Shown: positions 42,363 through 49,207 of the stretch, piece by piece
Layout of the letters: each line of letters opens with the position of its first letter
Position numbering within the stretch: position 1 is the stretch's first letter
Source: an uncultured Christensenella sp.
GTDB taxonomy: Bacteria > Bacillota > Clostridia > Christensenellales > Borkfalkiaceae
NCBI GenBank assembly: GCA_910578565.1
Contig: CAJTQF010000001.1
Location: 310,001 to 374,000 of the forward strand
DNA: 64,000 nucleotides
Direction: 5' to 3'
The notes under the pieces: generated by a model
Databases searched by the model: none
What the model was told of the DNA's origin: nothing
The model's input: the letters and a program-made list of their open reading frames with translations, nothing else
Position numbers and translations under genes: made by a program

Positions 42363-42435
42363 TTGGGGTACAGTTTAAAAAATGTTTAATTTTAAGCAAA
42401 AACGGGATTAAATCATATGATTTAACCCCGTTTTC
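42363..42435. repeat. Repeat copy A beside tRNA-Pro
   Basis: About 75 bases from TTTTGGGGTA to CCCCGTTTTCTGG, containing AGCAAAAACGGGATTAAATC and a hairpin that may end the tRNA transcript. A diverged copy with the same order of blocks occurs at 45917-46006, 3.5 kb away. One copy abuts the 3' end of tRNA-Pro, a favoured integration site. Confidence 0.5.
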
Positions 42436-42511
42436 TGGTTGAGGCGACGGGATTTGAACCCACGACCTTATGGTCCCGAACCATACGCGCTACCAACTGC
42501 GCTACGCCTCA
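42436..42511 (-). tRNA. tRNA-Pro (CGG)
   Basis: The minus strand folds into a full cloverleaf with acceptor TGAGGCG/CGCCTCA, anticodon loop TTCGGGA (anticodon CGG), T arm GTGGGTTCAAATCCCGT and an encoded CCA end. It lies just beyond the prophage's right end. Confidence 0.95.
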
Positions 42512-42604
42512 GTACGGTAATATTATATATTTAATTCTTTTTACAGTCAAACGATTTTGAAAACATTTATTGACAGCTTTTATTAATTGTGCTAAAATTA
42601 TGTT

Positions 42605-42733
42605 ATGACAATTCATCACGACAAATTAGCTTACGGAAAACTTGAAGAAAGTATGGAAGAACTTACTGAAGAAGATATTGCAAAAATGCTTGAAGAGCTG
42701 AACGACGAAGATCAGGATAAAAGCGAAGAATAA
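42605..42733 (+). CDS. 42-residue acidic protein
   Basis: A short frame MTIHHDKLAYGKLEES...LTEEDIAKMLEEL ending in KSEE. It has the look of a real small helical protein and is followed by a clear terminator (CCCGAAAATTTTCGGG then T7). No convincing ribosome site is visible; function unknown. Confidence 0.45.
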   Translation: MTIHHDKLAYGKLEESMEELTEEDIAKMLEELNDEDQDKSEE

Positions 42734-42744
42734 AGTGTAAACAC

Positions 42745-42772
42745 GCCCGAAAATTTTCGGGCTGTTTTTTTA
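42745..42772 (+). terminator. Terminator of the small acidic gene
   Basis: GCCCGAAAATTTTCGGGC is a perfect palindromic stem followed by T7. Confidence 0.75.
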
Positions 42773-42829
42773 CTCTAAATTAAAAGGCTTGTATTGACAA
42801 CTTCATAAACTGCATATTATATTATCAAT

Positions 42830-43741
42830 ATGAAAGATTTCAAAGATTTAAGGATAGTAGATAATTTTTACCAGACGTCGGCTTTTTTCCCTATGCCGAC
42901 CATTTTGGCGGGTACGGTTTCGGAAAACGGACAAACTAATCTCGGTGCGTATTCGCTGTGTTTTCCTTATTACGTTGCGGGAAAAAACTATTACGCAATG
43001 CTTTTGGAGTGCAGGAATAATTCCAACACCGCGCAGAACATTTTACGCAACAAAAAGGTTTCGCTCAATTTTATAACCGATAAAAGAAAGTATTTCAAAG
43101 AAGCGGTGAGACTGGGCTTTCCCGGCGACAGCACCGAAGAAAAAATGAAGAAATGCATTTTTACGCTTAAAGAAAGTAAAATTGAAAAGAGCAGACCTAA
43201 AATTATAGGCGAAGCATATCAGGTTTTCGAATGCAGTTGGGACGACAGTCTTGAAGACGCGTATCTGAACAAAGCGGGAAATTTAGACGGATACGAGCCG
43301 CCGTACAGAAATTTTAACGGCATAACTTCAAGGTTCGGTGCGCACTTCATTTTAAAAATAGATAAAATTTTGATTAAACCAAAATATTACGGTGCGATTG
43401 TGGACGGAGTAGACTGTAAAAATTTTCCCGCCGTTCCCGTGGATTACGGTTACCGCGACAGCACTAATTTCTGGTATACAAAATTCAAGAAGCCGATACC
43501 CGAAAAAATTCAGGCAAAGGAAGGGGACGTAAACGCCGTAAAATACGCCGCTTCGAGAATAGACCCCGAAGTAAAATTTACTGACGGGGCGTGCGCAAGA
43601 CTTACGAAAATACCGCGGATATTTTTGAAGGCGGCATTGACGCAAATGGTTGATATTGCAAAGCAGGAAGGAATTTCTCTTATAGACGAAAAGGCGCTTG
43701 ACGTAATAAACGACAAACGCCGTAGCGAGAAAAAGAAATAG
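42830..43741 (+). CDS. Flavin reductase-like protein with PCP_red-like C-terminus
   Basis: A 303-residue protein. The N-terminal part (about 1-215) is a flavin reductase-like split barrel (FPMPTILAGTVSENGQTNLGAYS, then FGAHFILKIDKILIKPKYYGAIVDG). The last 45 residues (CARLTKIPRIFLKAALTQMV followed by DIAKQEGISLIDEKAL) resemble the PCP_red module of protochlorophyllide-reductase-like proteins, where A..RL..IP.F.R......E.YA...G...I is conserved. It probably binds FMN and reduces an unknown cofactor or substrate. A TATTATATTATC tract upstream may hold its -10. It is monocistronic and convergent with the PNPOx-family gene. Confidence 0.65.
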   Translation: MKDFKDLRIVDNFYQTSAFFPMPTILAGTVSENGQTNLGAYSLCFPYYVAGKNYYAMLLECRNNSNTAQNILRNKKVSLNFITDKRKYFKEAVRLGFPGDSTEEKMKKCIFTLKESKIEKSRPKIIGEAYQVFECSWDDSLEDAYLNKAGNLDGYEPPYRNFNGITSRFGAHFILKIDKILIKPKYYGAIVDGVDCKNFPAVPVDYGYRDSTNFWYTKFKKPIPEKIQAKEGDVNAVKYAASRIDPEVKFTDGACARLTKIPRIFLKAALTQMVDIAKQEGISLIDEKALDVINDKRRSEKKK

Positions 43742-43748
43742 AGAATGA

Positions 43749-43783
43749 AAAAAGCGGCGCGGACAACAAGTCCGCGCCGCTAT
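43749..43783. terminator. Bidirectional terminator
   Basis: AGCGGCGCGGAC and GTCCGCGCCGCT form a strong stem with A bases before and a T-rich end after, between convergent genes. Confidence 0.75.
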
Positions 43784-43786
43784 AAT

Positions 43787-44200
43787 TTACAATTCAAACG
43801 TTTGTATTTTAAAATCACAGTAGTATTCCGCTTTTTTGGCGGTAAATTTTAAAACGCAATAATCCGGGTCGGTTACGCCCTGTTTATAGAATAATTTATC
43901 GCCGAATTTCCAAATCATATCTTTTGTAGGCTGATCGGTGCAAATTTCCATTTCGCCGGTTATAGATACGCCTTGGTATTTAAACCTGCCGCGGTTATAA
44001 AAATAGACGCAAGCCTTGTTGTTTCCGGTAAAATGTTTAATTTTGTTTGACGACGTGTTGGTGCTGAAATATACTGCGTTTCCGTCTATTTTGCGTGGCG
44101 CAAGCATTGCGCGGATAACTGGATAACCCTGTTCGTCAACCAACGCAACAAACGCCGTCTTTTGTTCTGAAATGAATTTGAATAGCTGATTTTTATCCAT
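43787..44200 (-). CDS. Pyridoxamine 5'-phosphate oxidase-family flavoprotein
   Basis: A 137-residue split-barrel protein (TAFVALVDEQGYPVIRAML, VYFSTNTSSNKIKHF, ACVYFYNR, GVSITGEMEI) typical of small PNPOx-like FMN or F420 binding proteins of anaerobes. The ending YYCDFKIQTFEL is usual. It probably acts in redox or stress protection rather than vitamin B6 synthesis. It lies 24 bases downstream of ferritin on the same strand and is likely co-transcribed with it. Confidence 0.8.
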   Translation of the reverse strand: MDKNQLFKFISEQKTAFVALVDEQGYPVIRAMLAPRKIDGNAVYFSTNTSSNKIKHFTGNNKACVYFYNRGRFKYQGVSITGEMEICTDQPTKDMIWKFGDKLFYKQGVTDPDYCVLKFTAKKAEYYCDFKIQTFEL

Positions 44201-44224
44201 AGTTCTTTAACAGGTTTTAAATAT

Positions 44225-44743
44225 TTACATCGCGGGACCGGTGGCGGAAGGGGTGTACACGCGTGCTGCAAGTTCCTGGTTAAGCGCATACAGCCCTTTT
44301 GCGTCGTGTCCGAACATTTTGAATTTTTTAATCTGGTCTTCGGCATTTTTTTCTTCTTCGCCCTGTTCCTTAATGAACCAGTCCAAAAACTGCATTGTTT
44401 TAAAGTCCTTGGTTTCAAAAGCAAGCGCGTATATGTTATTAATAAGCGAAGTTACGTATTTTTCGTGTTCGAATCCCGCATTCAACGGTTCTATTGCGGA
44501 AGCAAAAGTTTTGTCGGGTTTTTCAATTGCGTCAAAGGTAACGCGGTAACCGTTGTCTATAAGATAGCGGCGGATCATCATTGCGTGGTCGCGCTCTTCG
44601 TGCGCCTGAATTTCGTACCAGTGGGCAAAGCCGTCTAAACCTTCGTCCGCGTAATAGTTTGCAAATTCAAGGTAGAGATAGCCCGAATAAAGTTCTTTAT
44701 TTACCTGTTCGTTTAAAAGATTTGCTATTTTTGCATTTAACAT
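44225..44743 (-). CDS. ftnA: Ferritin
   Basis: A 172-residue ferritin-like four-helix protein. ELYSGYLYLEFANYYADEGLDGFAHWYEIQAHEERDHAM contains the ferroxidase ligands (Glu in E..Y/LEFA, then E..EERDHA), and FKTMQFLDWFIKEQGEEEK holds the later ligands. It stores iron as ferric mineral and protects against Fenton chemistry. GGAGG lies before the ATG. The promoter overlaps an inverted repeat (44795-44809). It heads a two-gene operon with the PNPOx-family protein. Confidence 0.93.
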   Translation of the reverse strand: MLNAKIANLLNEQVNKELYSGYLYLEFANYYADEGLDGFAHWYEIQAHEERDHAMMIRRYLIDNGYRVTFDAIEKPDKTFASAIEPLNAGFEHEKYVTSLINNIYALAFETKDFKTMQFLDWFIKEQGEEEKNAEDQIKKFKMFGHDAKGLYALNQELAARVYTPSATGPAM

Positions 44744-44779
44744 TAAAGTGCCTCCGTCTTTTTGTTATAGTGTAAAACA

Positions 44780-44809
44780 ATTATAGTATAATTCATTGCA
44801 AAATGCAAT
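44780..44809 (-). promoter_or_regulatory. Ferritin promoter with operator-like inverted repeat
   Basis: On the minus strand TTGCAT (44808-44803) and TATAAT (44785-44780) are 17 bases apart. The -35 lies in the inverted repeat ATTGCAAAATGCAAT (44795-44809), a likely operator. Confidence 0.6.
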
Positions 44810-44844
44810 AATAATTTAAAAAAATAACAGGCTGTGATGTGAGA

Positions 44845-45231
44845 TTATTTCAAAGATTTCCAAACCAAGTCTACAACGGTTTCAAAATCTTTTTCGTCAA
44901 AATAGCTTTCACAGAAAGTTAAAATATTGTTTTTGTGTTTGAAGATTTTTCTTATTAATTCTTTTTGAACATTTTCGTTTGCACTGCCGCGCGATAAACT
45001 TGCGTGACAGGCAGGGCAAAGTTTAGCCAGATTGTCAACATTATCCAATTCCTTATTTTTGCCTAAAGAAATCATATGATGAATTTCAAAATGATATATA
45101 ACTAACTGAAAATAATAATTTAAAAGGGTTTCCGCGCTGTTTTTCTTATTCCCGGCAAGGTTAAAACGGTTTAAGATATGCGCCGACAAGCGGCGCGAGA
45201 ATTTAAAGCGGTATGCGTTCGCGTGAAACAA
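44845..45231 (-). CDS. HNH endonuclease domain protein, probably N-terminally degraded
   Basis: A 128-residue frame. HFEIHHMISLGKNKELDNVDNLAKLCPACHASLSRG matches the HNH core (EIHH..., N, CPACH). The cysteine pair usually found before the first histidine is missing, and the N-terminal 45 residues (MFHANAYRFKFSRRLSAHIL...) look out of place and come from the GC-rich hairpin region upstream. It is probably a remnant of a longer HNH nuclease, as in mobile elements or restriction loci. There is no clear ribosome site. Confidence 0.5.
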   Translation of the reverse strand: MFHANAYRFKFSRRLSAHILNRFNLAGNKKNSAETLLNYYFQLVIYHFEIHHMISLGKNKELDNVDNLAKLCPACHASLSRGSANENVQKELIRKIFKHKNNILTFCESYFDEKDFETVVDLVWKSLK

Positions 45232-45365
45232 TGCAATTCAGAGCTTTGCGCCTTGAAGCGCGAACGCGAGTTAAAAGGAAAAAGCCGCTTGCGCGGCTTA
45301 GGCTGATAAGGTGGGTTATGTGCAGGCGCGAGCGTTGGCGGCTTGTATGCGCACGTTGTTTTTTT

Positions 45366-45412
45366 TACTGCACCGCAAAAAGTAGTACGACATGTTACTA
45401 CTTTGCCACGGT
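45366..45412. other. Structured GC-rich intergenic segment
   Basis: Within the gene-free stretch 45232-45500 the outer pair GCACCG and CGGTGC encloses AAGTAGTA with TTACTACTT, forming a long two-step hairpin. Other short hairpins flank it (AAGCCGCTTGCGCGGCTT near 45281-45302 and CCGCGCAATGCCGCGG near 45482-45497). I see no gene here. Confidence 0.35.
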
Positions 45413-45506
45413 GCAAGTAGTTCCGCACTTGACTACTTCGCCCCCAGGCGTTCCGACGTTCCGCCGCCCCAAAAGAAAAAGCCGCGCAATGCCGCGGCGG
45501 TTTTGA

Positions 45507-45535
45507 TTGACTAAAAAAGCAAAATATGGTAATAT
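45507..45535 (+). promoter_or_regulatory. Promoter of the small toxin-like message
   Basis: TTGACT at 45507-45512 and TAATAT at 45530-45535 are 17 bases apart, leaving a leader of about 90 bases before the ATG at 45635. Confidence 0.7.
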
Positions 45536-45634
45536 ATGCACGGTGGCGCAAGTCACCCACAGCAAGCATAGCCTTTTAGGCGGTTAGCCCCTTGGGGGGA
45601 ATGTGATGAACATTTCTTTTTAGGGGGTGATTGT

Positions 45635-45739
45635 ATGGAATTTGACTTCCTGCGCCTGCTTCTCCGATTGGTGGAGCTTGGCGCGGTATACTCTTTCAGA
45701 GTGACGCAAGATAAGATTTACATAACAATTAAAAAATAA
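45635..45739 (+). CDS. 34-residue peptide, candidate type I toxin
   Basis: The peptide MEFDFLRLLLRLVELGAVYS ends in FRVTQDKIYITIKK. It has an amphipathic, leucine-rich helix and a basic tail. It has a strong AGGGGGTG ribosome site, a structured leader of about 90 bases and a terminator overlapping its stop. An opposing promoter downstream drives a convergent RNA through the same terminator. This architecture is that of type I toxin-antitoxin loci (Fst/TxpA style), although the peptide is less hydrophobic than typical membrane toxins. Confidence 0.55.
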   Translation: MEFDFLRLLLRLVELGAVYSFRVTQDKIYITIKK

Positions 45740-45819
45740 CCGCCCCACGATAGCAACTGCGGACGGTTATTTTTAATCTAAGGCAGGGCTAACCGTTTTT
45801 AAGGTCATTCCCTTGCTGT
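45737..45819 (-). ncRNA. Candidate antitoxin RNA convergent with the small peptide gene
   Basis: Transcription from the minus-strand promoter at 45826-45854 should start near 45819 and end at the shared hairpin at 45736-45770 (AATAACCG...CGGTTATT), giving an RNA of roughly 80 bases that overlaps the 3' end of the toxin message. Its 5' part (CACAGCAAGGGAATG, CGGTTAGCCC) closely resembles the 5' leader of the toxin message (CACAGCAAG, CGGTTAGCCCC). Confidence 0.5.
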
Positions 45820-45825
45820 GTTTTT

Positions 45826-45854
45826 ATTTTACCACCGATTAATAGGACTGTCAA
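45826..45854 (-). promoter_or_regulatory. Promoter of the candidate antitoxin RNA
   Basis: On the minus strand TTGACA (45854-45849) and TAAAAT (45831-45826) are exactly 17 bases apart, and no minus-strand gene follows. Confidence 0.7.
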
Positions 45855-45871
45855 CTATTTTATTGAAAAAA

Positions 45872-45891
45872 CCGCACGGCTACCGTGCGGA
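45872..45891 (+). terminator. Short hairpin downstream of the toxin-antitoxin locus
   Basis: CCGCACGG and CCGTGCGG flank CTA. There is no T run, so the role is uncertain. Confidence 0.35.
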
Positions 45892-45916
45892 ATAAGATTT
45901 TAAAGGCTTTTAATGT

Positions 45917-46006
45917 TTTGGGGTAATTTTGTGGTAAAGTTCAAAAAATGGTTAAAAACAAGCAAAAACGTGGCAAAATCACGCGATTTTACCCCGTTTT
46001 TTGGTG
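45917..46006. repeat. Repeat copy B, related to the one beside tRNA-Pro
   Basis: The order TTTTGGGGTA, AGTTCAAAAAATGGTTAA, AAGCAAAAACGTGG and ACCCCGTTTTTTGG parallels copy A at 42363-42435 with an extra 8-base insert (TTTTGTGG). Both contain a hairpin ending in CCCCGTTTT. Confidence 0.5.
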
Positions 46007-46066
46007 GAAAATTGTTGACCTACATCGAACCGAAGAACTAAAAAAGTAATTATTATCATATCAAGT

Positions 46067-47161
46067 TTAATTTGCAATTTCAGTATTCTCTTCTTTGCGG
46101 CTTTTAATTGATTTTATTAGCCTTTTGATAAGCATAACAACGATATTGAAAATGACTGCTGATACAATAGATACGGCAAAAACAATTAAATAAATAGCCC
46201 ATATTTCAAGACCGCCGACATATTCCAACAGAGTTATTATTACGGGGTGAAACAAATATATTGCTAACGATAAACTGCCGAGATAACCGAACGCTTTATT
46301 TACCTTTGAATTTGTAACAGCTACGCCCTTGCCTGCAAACGTAATCGAGATTGCAACAAATATACATACTACGGCGACAACCATACAAACGGGTTCCAAA
46401 CTTTTATTTATAGGAATAAAACCGAGAATTATCGGTGCACAATAACAAATTATTTCAACAACTTTCAAAATTACCGACGGTGCGGCTTTTAAGTCTTTTT
46501 TTGTTATAACGGTAGAAAGATAATAAGTAAACATACCTACGCACATTTCGCCCCAAGCTCTTAAATCATAGACAAAAGTCGTTGTAAATGCCCAATTCGT
46601 ACAAAGTCCATAAATAACAGCTATAACGCCTAAAACGCCAAGCAAAATAGGAATTACTAAAATTCCTTTCTTGATTTTCTTTCTTAATAGCAATGCAACG
46701 GGTACTATAAACAGCATACATAAGAGCATTGACGACAAATACCATTCGGGAACGATGAGCGCGCTTGCATAGGCGTTCGTCCATACGCCGCCCATTTGCA
46801 CTAAAAATATACTCGGCAAGCCGTTCAGAATTATATTGCCAGAATTAGCAAAATTATAAGTCAATAATACGACAATAATTACTATAATAGCCGTTAAATG
46901 CGTGGGTAAAATTCCTTTAATCTTATTACCCATAAAACGGCAACTTTCAAGCGCAGGGTTATAATTTTCCTTTGCGCTTATTTTTTCAATAGACCTTGCA
47001 AGGAAATAACCCGAAATCAGAAAGAAGAACTCAACGGCAAGTGCGCCGTTCTCAAAAAAATTTATGTCGTCGCCTAAAAAAGTCATTTGAATATGATAGC
47101 CGACAACTAAAATACTGAATAGAAATCTCGCCAATTCAACTAAATTGTTTCTTTTAGTCAT
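46067..47161 (-). CDS. Membrane acyltransferase of the acyltransferase 3 family
   Basis: A 364-residue integral membrane protein with about ten helices. It has the family start NNLVELARFLFSILVVGYHIQM with the conserved histidine after the R.....F........H spacing, and the GALAVEFFFLISGYFLARS signature. Such OafA/WecH-type enzymes O-acylate surface polysaccharides, peptidoglycan or lipids. I chose the ATG at 47161 because it follows ACGGAGG directly; an upstream in-frame ATG at 47215 lies inside the leader hairpins. Expression is probably controlled by the structured leader at 47162-47308. AT content is higher than in flanking core genes. Confidence 0.88.
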   Translation of the reverse strand: MTKRNNLVELARFLFSILVVGYHIQMTFLGDDINFFENGALAVEFFFLISGYFLARSIEKISAKENYNPALESCRFMGNKIKGILPTHLTAIIVIIVVLLTYNFANSGNIILNGLPSIFLVQMGGVWTNAYASALIVPEWYLSSMLLCMLFIVPVALLLRKKIKKGILVIPILLGVLGVIAVIYGLCTNWAFTTTFVYDLRAWGEMCVGMFTYYLSTVITKKDLKAAPSVILKVVEIICYCAPIILGFIPINKSLEPVCMVVAVVCIFVAISITFAGKGVAVTNSKVNKAFGYLGSLSLAIYLFHPVIITLLEYVGGLEIWAIYLIVFAVSIVSAVIFNIVVMLIKRLIKSIKSRKEENTEIAN

Positions 47162-47308
47162 TTTAGCCTCCGTAAAAAAAGCGTGTTCCATTGAGAAACA
47201 CGCCGAAAAACGCACCTCTCAATGTTGCTACACATTGTCCATATAAAGGCGAGAGAATAAATTTTTACCAAATAGTATTCCCTTATACGGACTATTAAAA
47301 TGTGTAAC
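47162..47308 (-). promoter_or_regulatory. Structured leader, candidate orphan riboswitch or attenuator
   Basis: Read on the minus strand, the 147-base leader can form a two-part closing helix: P1 pairs 47299-47305 with 47230-47236 (ACACATT/AATGTGT) and P2 pairs 47284-47292 with 47237-47245 (nine pairs, one G-U). Downstream a terminator hairpin (GCGTGTT/AACACGC, 47181-47203) has T7 just before the ribosome site. An alternative stem pairs 47217-47224 with 47189-47196 (CATTGAGA/TCTCAATG) and would block the terminator; a third stem (CAATGT/ACATTG, 47220-47237) overlaps both that arm and P1. Mutually exclusive folds of this kind are the hallmark of transcription attenuation. I do not recognise a known aptamer; T-box signatures are absent. 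Confidence 0.55.
47174..47203 (-). terminator. Conditional intrinsic terminator in the acyltransferase leader
   Basis: Minus strand: GCGTGTT, a nine-base loop, AACACGC and T7. It ends a few bases before the GGAGG of the acyltransferase gene, so it can only make sense as a regulated terminator. Confidence 0.6.
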
Positions 47309-47314
47309 AGAAAT

Positions 47315-47343
47315 AGTATAGCAAATTATTCAAAAAAAGTAAA
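47315..47343 (-). promoter_or_regulatory. Promoter of the acyltransferase leader
   Basis: On the minus strand TTTACT (47343-47338) and TATACT (47320-47315) are 17 bases apart. Confidence 0.55.
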
Positions 47344-47395
47344 CAGTATAATGCTTATAAAAGCTAACTTTTCAGTAAATGGCAGATAGGTGTGA

Positions 47396-47536
47396 GCTTG
47401 TCTTGACAAGCGCGCGGCTACGCCGCGCGGACAAGAAAATGGGAGTGGACTGAATAAAAATAACGACCTAATCGAAAGTTGTTCGTTTTAGGTCGTTATT
47501 GGTGGGAGAAGGTGTGTTCTCGCCTTAGGCGAGAAC
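47396..47536. other. Hairpin cluster downstream of the tRNA genes
   Basis: Three hairpins occur in 140 bases: CTTGTC...GACAAG enclosing CGCGCGGCTACGCCGCGCG; AATAACGACCTAA with TTAGGTCGTTATT (47458-47501); and GTTCTCGCC with GGCGAGAAC (47517-47536). The middle one may be the tRNA operon's terminator. A stretch at 47501-47516 (TGGTGGGAGAAGGTG) resembles the 3' end of tRNA-Tyr. No gene is visible between 47344 and 47671. Confidence 0.4.
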
Positions 47537-47671
47537 GTCGTCGGCAAGTCTATACTGTGTCTTTTAATTTATTAATCACCGCTTGCCTGCTCACGCGAAC
47601 CACCGAATTTCGGGCTTCTGTTAACAACTTTTACCACCATGAAAAAAGCACCCGTAAGGGTGCTGATTTCG

Positions 47672-47756
47672 TGGTGGGAGGAGGTGGATTCGAACCACCG
47701 AAGTCGGAGACGTCAGATTTACAGTCTGATGCATTTGGCCACTCTGCAATCCGCCC
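47672..47756 (-). tRNA. tRNA-Tyr (GTA)
   Basis: Minus strand 85-base gene with a long variable arm, anticodon loop containing GTA (ACTGTAAATC) and an encoded CCA. The acceptor stem has one apparent mismatch. It is the last tRNA of a five-gene cluster transcribed leftwards. Confidence 0.93.
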
Positions 47757-47800
47757 GAATTAAATTTTTTTACCCCGTCTGTCAGCGGCGGGGTAAGTAA

Positions 47801-47876
47801 TGGAGCTGGTGATTGGAATCGAACCCACAACCTGCTGATTACAAATCAGCTGCTCTGCCAGTTGAGCTACACCAGC
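47801..47876 (-). tRNA. tRNA-Thr (TGT)
   Basis: Minus strand cloverleaf beginning GCTGGTGTAGCTCAACTGG with anticodon loop TTTGTAA (TGT) and encoded CCA. Confidence 0.94.
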
Positions 47877-47893
47877 AAACCGCTAAGACTAAG

Positions 47894-47969
47894 TGGTGCC
47901 TTGGGGTGGAATCGAACCGCCGACATATGGATTTTCAGTCCACCGCTCTACCGACTGAGCTACCAAGGC
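47894..47969 (-). tRNA. tRNA-Phe (GAA)
   Basis: Minus strand cloverleaf beginning GCCTTGGTAGCTCAGTCGG with anticodon GAA (ACTGAAAATC) and encoded CCA. Confidence 0.94.
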
Positions 47970-48000
47970 GTTAAGCGCCAAAAAGACGCTTTTAAAATAA

Positions 48001-48077
48001 TGGCGACCCGAAACGGGCTCGAACCGTCGACCTCCAGCGTGACAGGCTGGCGCTCTAACCAACTGAGCTATCGGGCC
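48001..48077 (-). tRNA. tRNA-Asp (GTC)
   Basis: Minus strand cloverleaf beginning GGCCCGATAGCTCAGTTGG with anticodon GTC (CCTGTCACG) and encoded CCA. Confidence 0.94.
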
Positions 48078-48131
48078 ATATTAATTAAATTTTAACCGTA
48101 ACGCAGTAAACCGGCTGATATACGGTGTTTT

Positions 48132-48208
48132 TGGTGGGCCTTCACGGACTCGAACCGCGGACCAATCGGTTATGAGCCGACCGCTCTAACCAACTGAGCT
48201 AAAGGCCC
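48132..48208 (-). tRNA. tRNA-Met (CAT), elongator type
   Basis: Minus strand cloverleaf beginning GGGCCTTTAGCTCAGTTGG with anticodon CAT (GCTCATAAC) and encoded CCA. The body resembles elongator Met rather than initiator or Ile2, though Ile2 cannot be excluded by eye. First gene of the cluster. Confidence 0.9.
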
Positions 48209-48445
48209 TTGTCGCAAATACGTATTGAGACACGCACAATGCTTACCTATAATAATATACCCCAAAATTTTTGTCAAGTAATTTTTAAAGTAATTTCAAC
48301 TAATTTTTTTAAGGATAATTTACGTCTTTGTCGCCCGTTTCCGGAATTAATGTTTTACAAAAGAATACAAATTACGCGCGGATATGACAAAATACCCTGC
48401 CTGAAATATAGTAATATTTTATAAAAATCACGGAGCGAAAAAATT

Positions 48446-48757
48446 ATGAAAGTTTCGGGACTGGTGCAGGAGTCGACGTTATACATATACCTTTCCGGCG
48501 AAATGGACGAATGTTCCGCACAGGACGCCCGCGCCCGTTGCGATAAACTTATAGAAGATAACGCCAACGCGAAAAAAATCGTGATAAATCTTTCCGACGT
48601 TGCGTTTATGGATTCTACGGGCATAGGCTTTTTAATAGGCAGGTATAAAAAGGCGGCAAAGCTGAACACGCCGCTCTATCTCGACAAGCCCAATTTTGCG
48701 GCAGAAAAAATATTAAATTTAAGCGGAATATATTCCCTGATACCCAAAGCGGAATAA
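48446..48757 (+). CDS. spoIIAA: SpoIIAA, anti-anti-sigma factor F
   Basis: A 103-residue STAS-domain protein. VAFMDSTGIGFLIGRY contains the conserved serine (DSTG) that is phosphorylated by SpoIIAB. The dephosphorylated form releases sigma F from SpoIIAB in the forespore. First gene of the canonical spoIIA operon, 12 bases before spoIIAB; CGGAGCG precedes the ATG. It implies the organism can, or recently could, form endospores. Confidence 0.93.
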   Translation: MKVSGLVQESTLYIYLSGEMDECSAQDARARCDKLIEDNANAKKIVINLSDVAFMDSTGIGFLIGRYKKAAKLNTPLYLDKPNFAAEKILNLSGIYSLIPKAE

Positions 48758-48769
48758 AAAGGTGCGTGT

Positions 48770-49207
48770 ATGACGAGCAACTATCTTAAACTTCAATTCT
48801 ATTCACTTCCCCGCAACCAGGCGTTTGCGCGCGACGCCGTTGCTGCTTTTTGTCTTGAACTCAATCCTTCGCTTTCGGCGCTTTCGGACGTAAAGACCGC
48901 CGTATCGGAAGCGGTCACCAACTGTACGGTACACGCATACAGGGGTAATCTTGGCATTGTTACCGTAGAGTGCGAGATAGAAGGCAAAGAACTACATATA
49001 AAGGTAAGCGATACGGGCAAGGGCATACCCGATATAAGCAAAGCCGTTCAGCCCTTTTTTACAACGCTTCCTTCCGACGAACGCTCGGGAATGGGTTTCA
49101 CCATAATGCAGACTTTTATGGACGAATTTTCGGTAAACTCAATCCAGGGCGAAGGCACGGTTGTGTATATGTCGAAAAGTTTTGAAGCGGAAGTGGAGAA
49201 TGCTTGA
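48770..49207 (+). CDS. spoIIAB: SpoIIAB, anti-sigma F factor and serine kinase
   Basis: A 145-residue GHKL-fold kinase. The N box SEAVTNCTVHAY and the G1 box VSDTGKGIPD bind ATP. It holds sigma F inactive and phosphorylates SpoIIAA. Its stop overlaps the sigF start (ATGCTTGA), indicating tight coupling so that sigma and anti-sigma are made together. Confidence 0.94.
   Translation: MTSNYLKLQFYSLPRNQAFARDAVAAFCLELNPSLSALSDVKTAVSEAVTNCTVHAYRGNLGIVTVECEIEGKELHIKVSDTGKGIPDISKAVQPFFTTLPSDERSGMGFTIMQTFMDEFSVNSIQGEGTVVYMSKSFEAEVENA

Noticed and set aside
45213..45506. Arg/Cys-rich plus-strand frame between the HNH gene and the toxin-like locus
   Set aside because: No ribosome site, composition typical of translated GC-rich hairpins, and no motif; the segment is better explained as structured intergenic DNA.
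45542..45640. Leader of the small peptide gene as a known riboswitch
   Set aside because: Its features are shared with the opposing RNA rather than with any aptamer I recognise, and the convergent promoter layout fits a type I toxin-antitoxin locus better.
47162..47308. T-box leader
   Set aside because: The conserved T-box sequence (AGGGUGGNACCGCG) and its specifier context are absent, and an acyltransferase is not a typical T-box gene.
47479..47763. Plus-strand frames over the tRNA genes
   Set aside because: They are antisense readings of the tRNA cluster.
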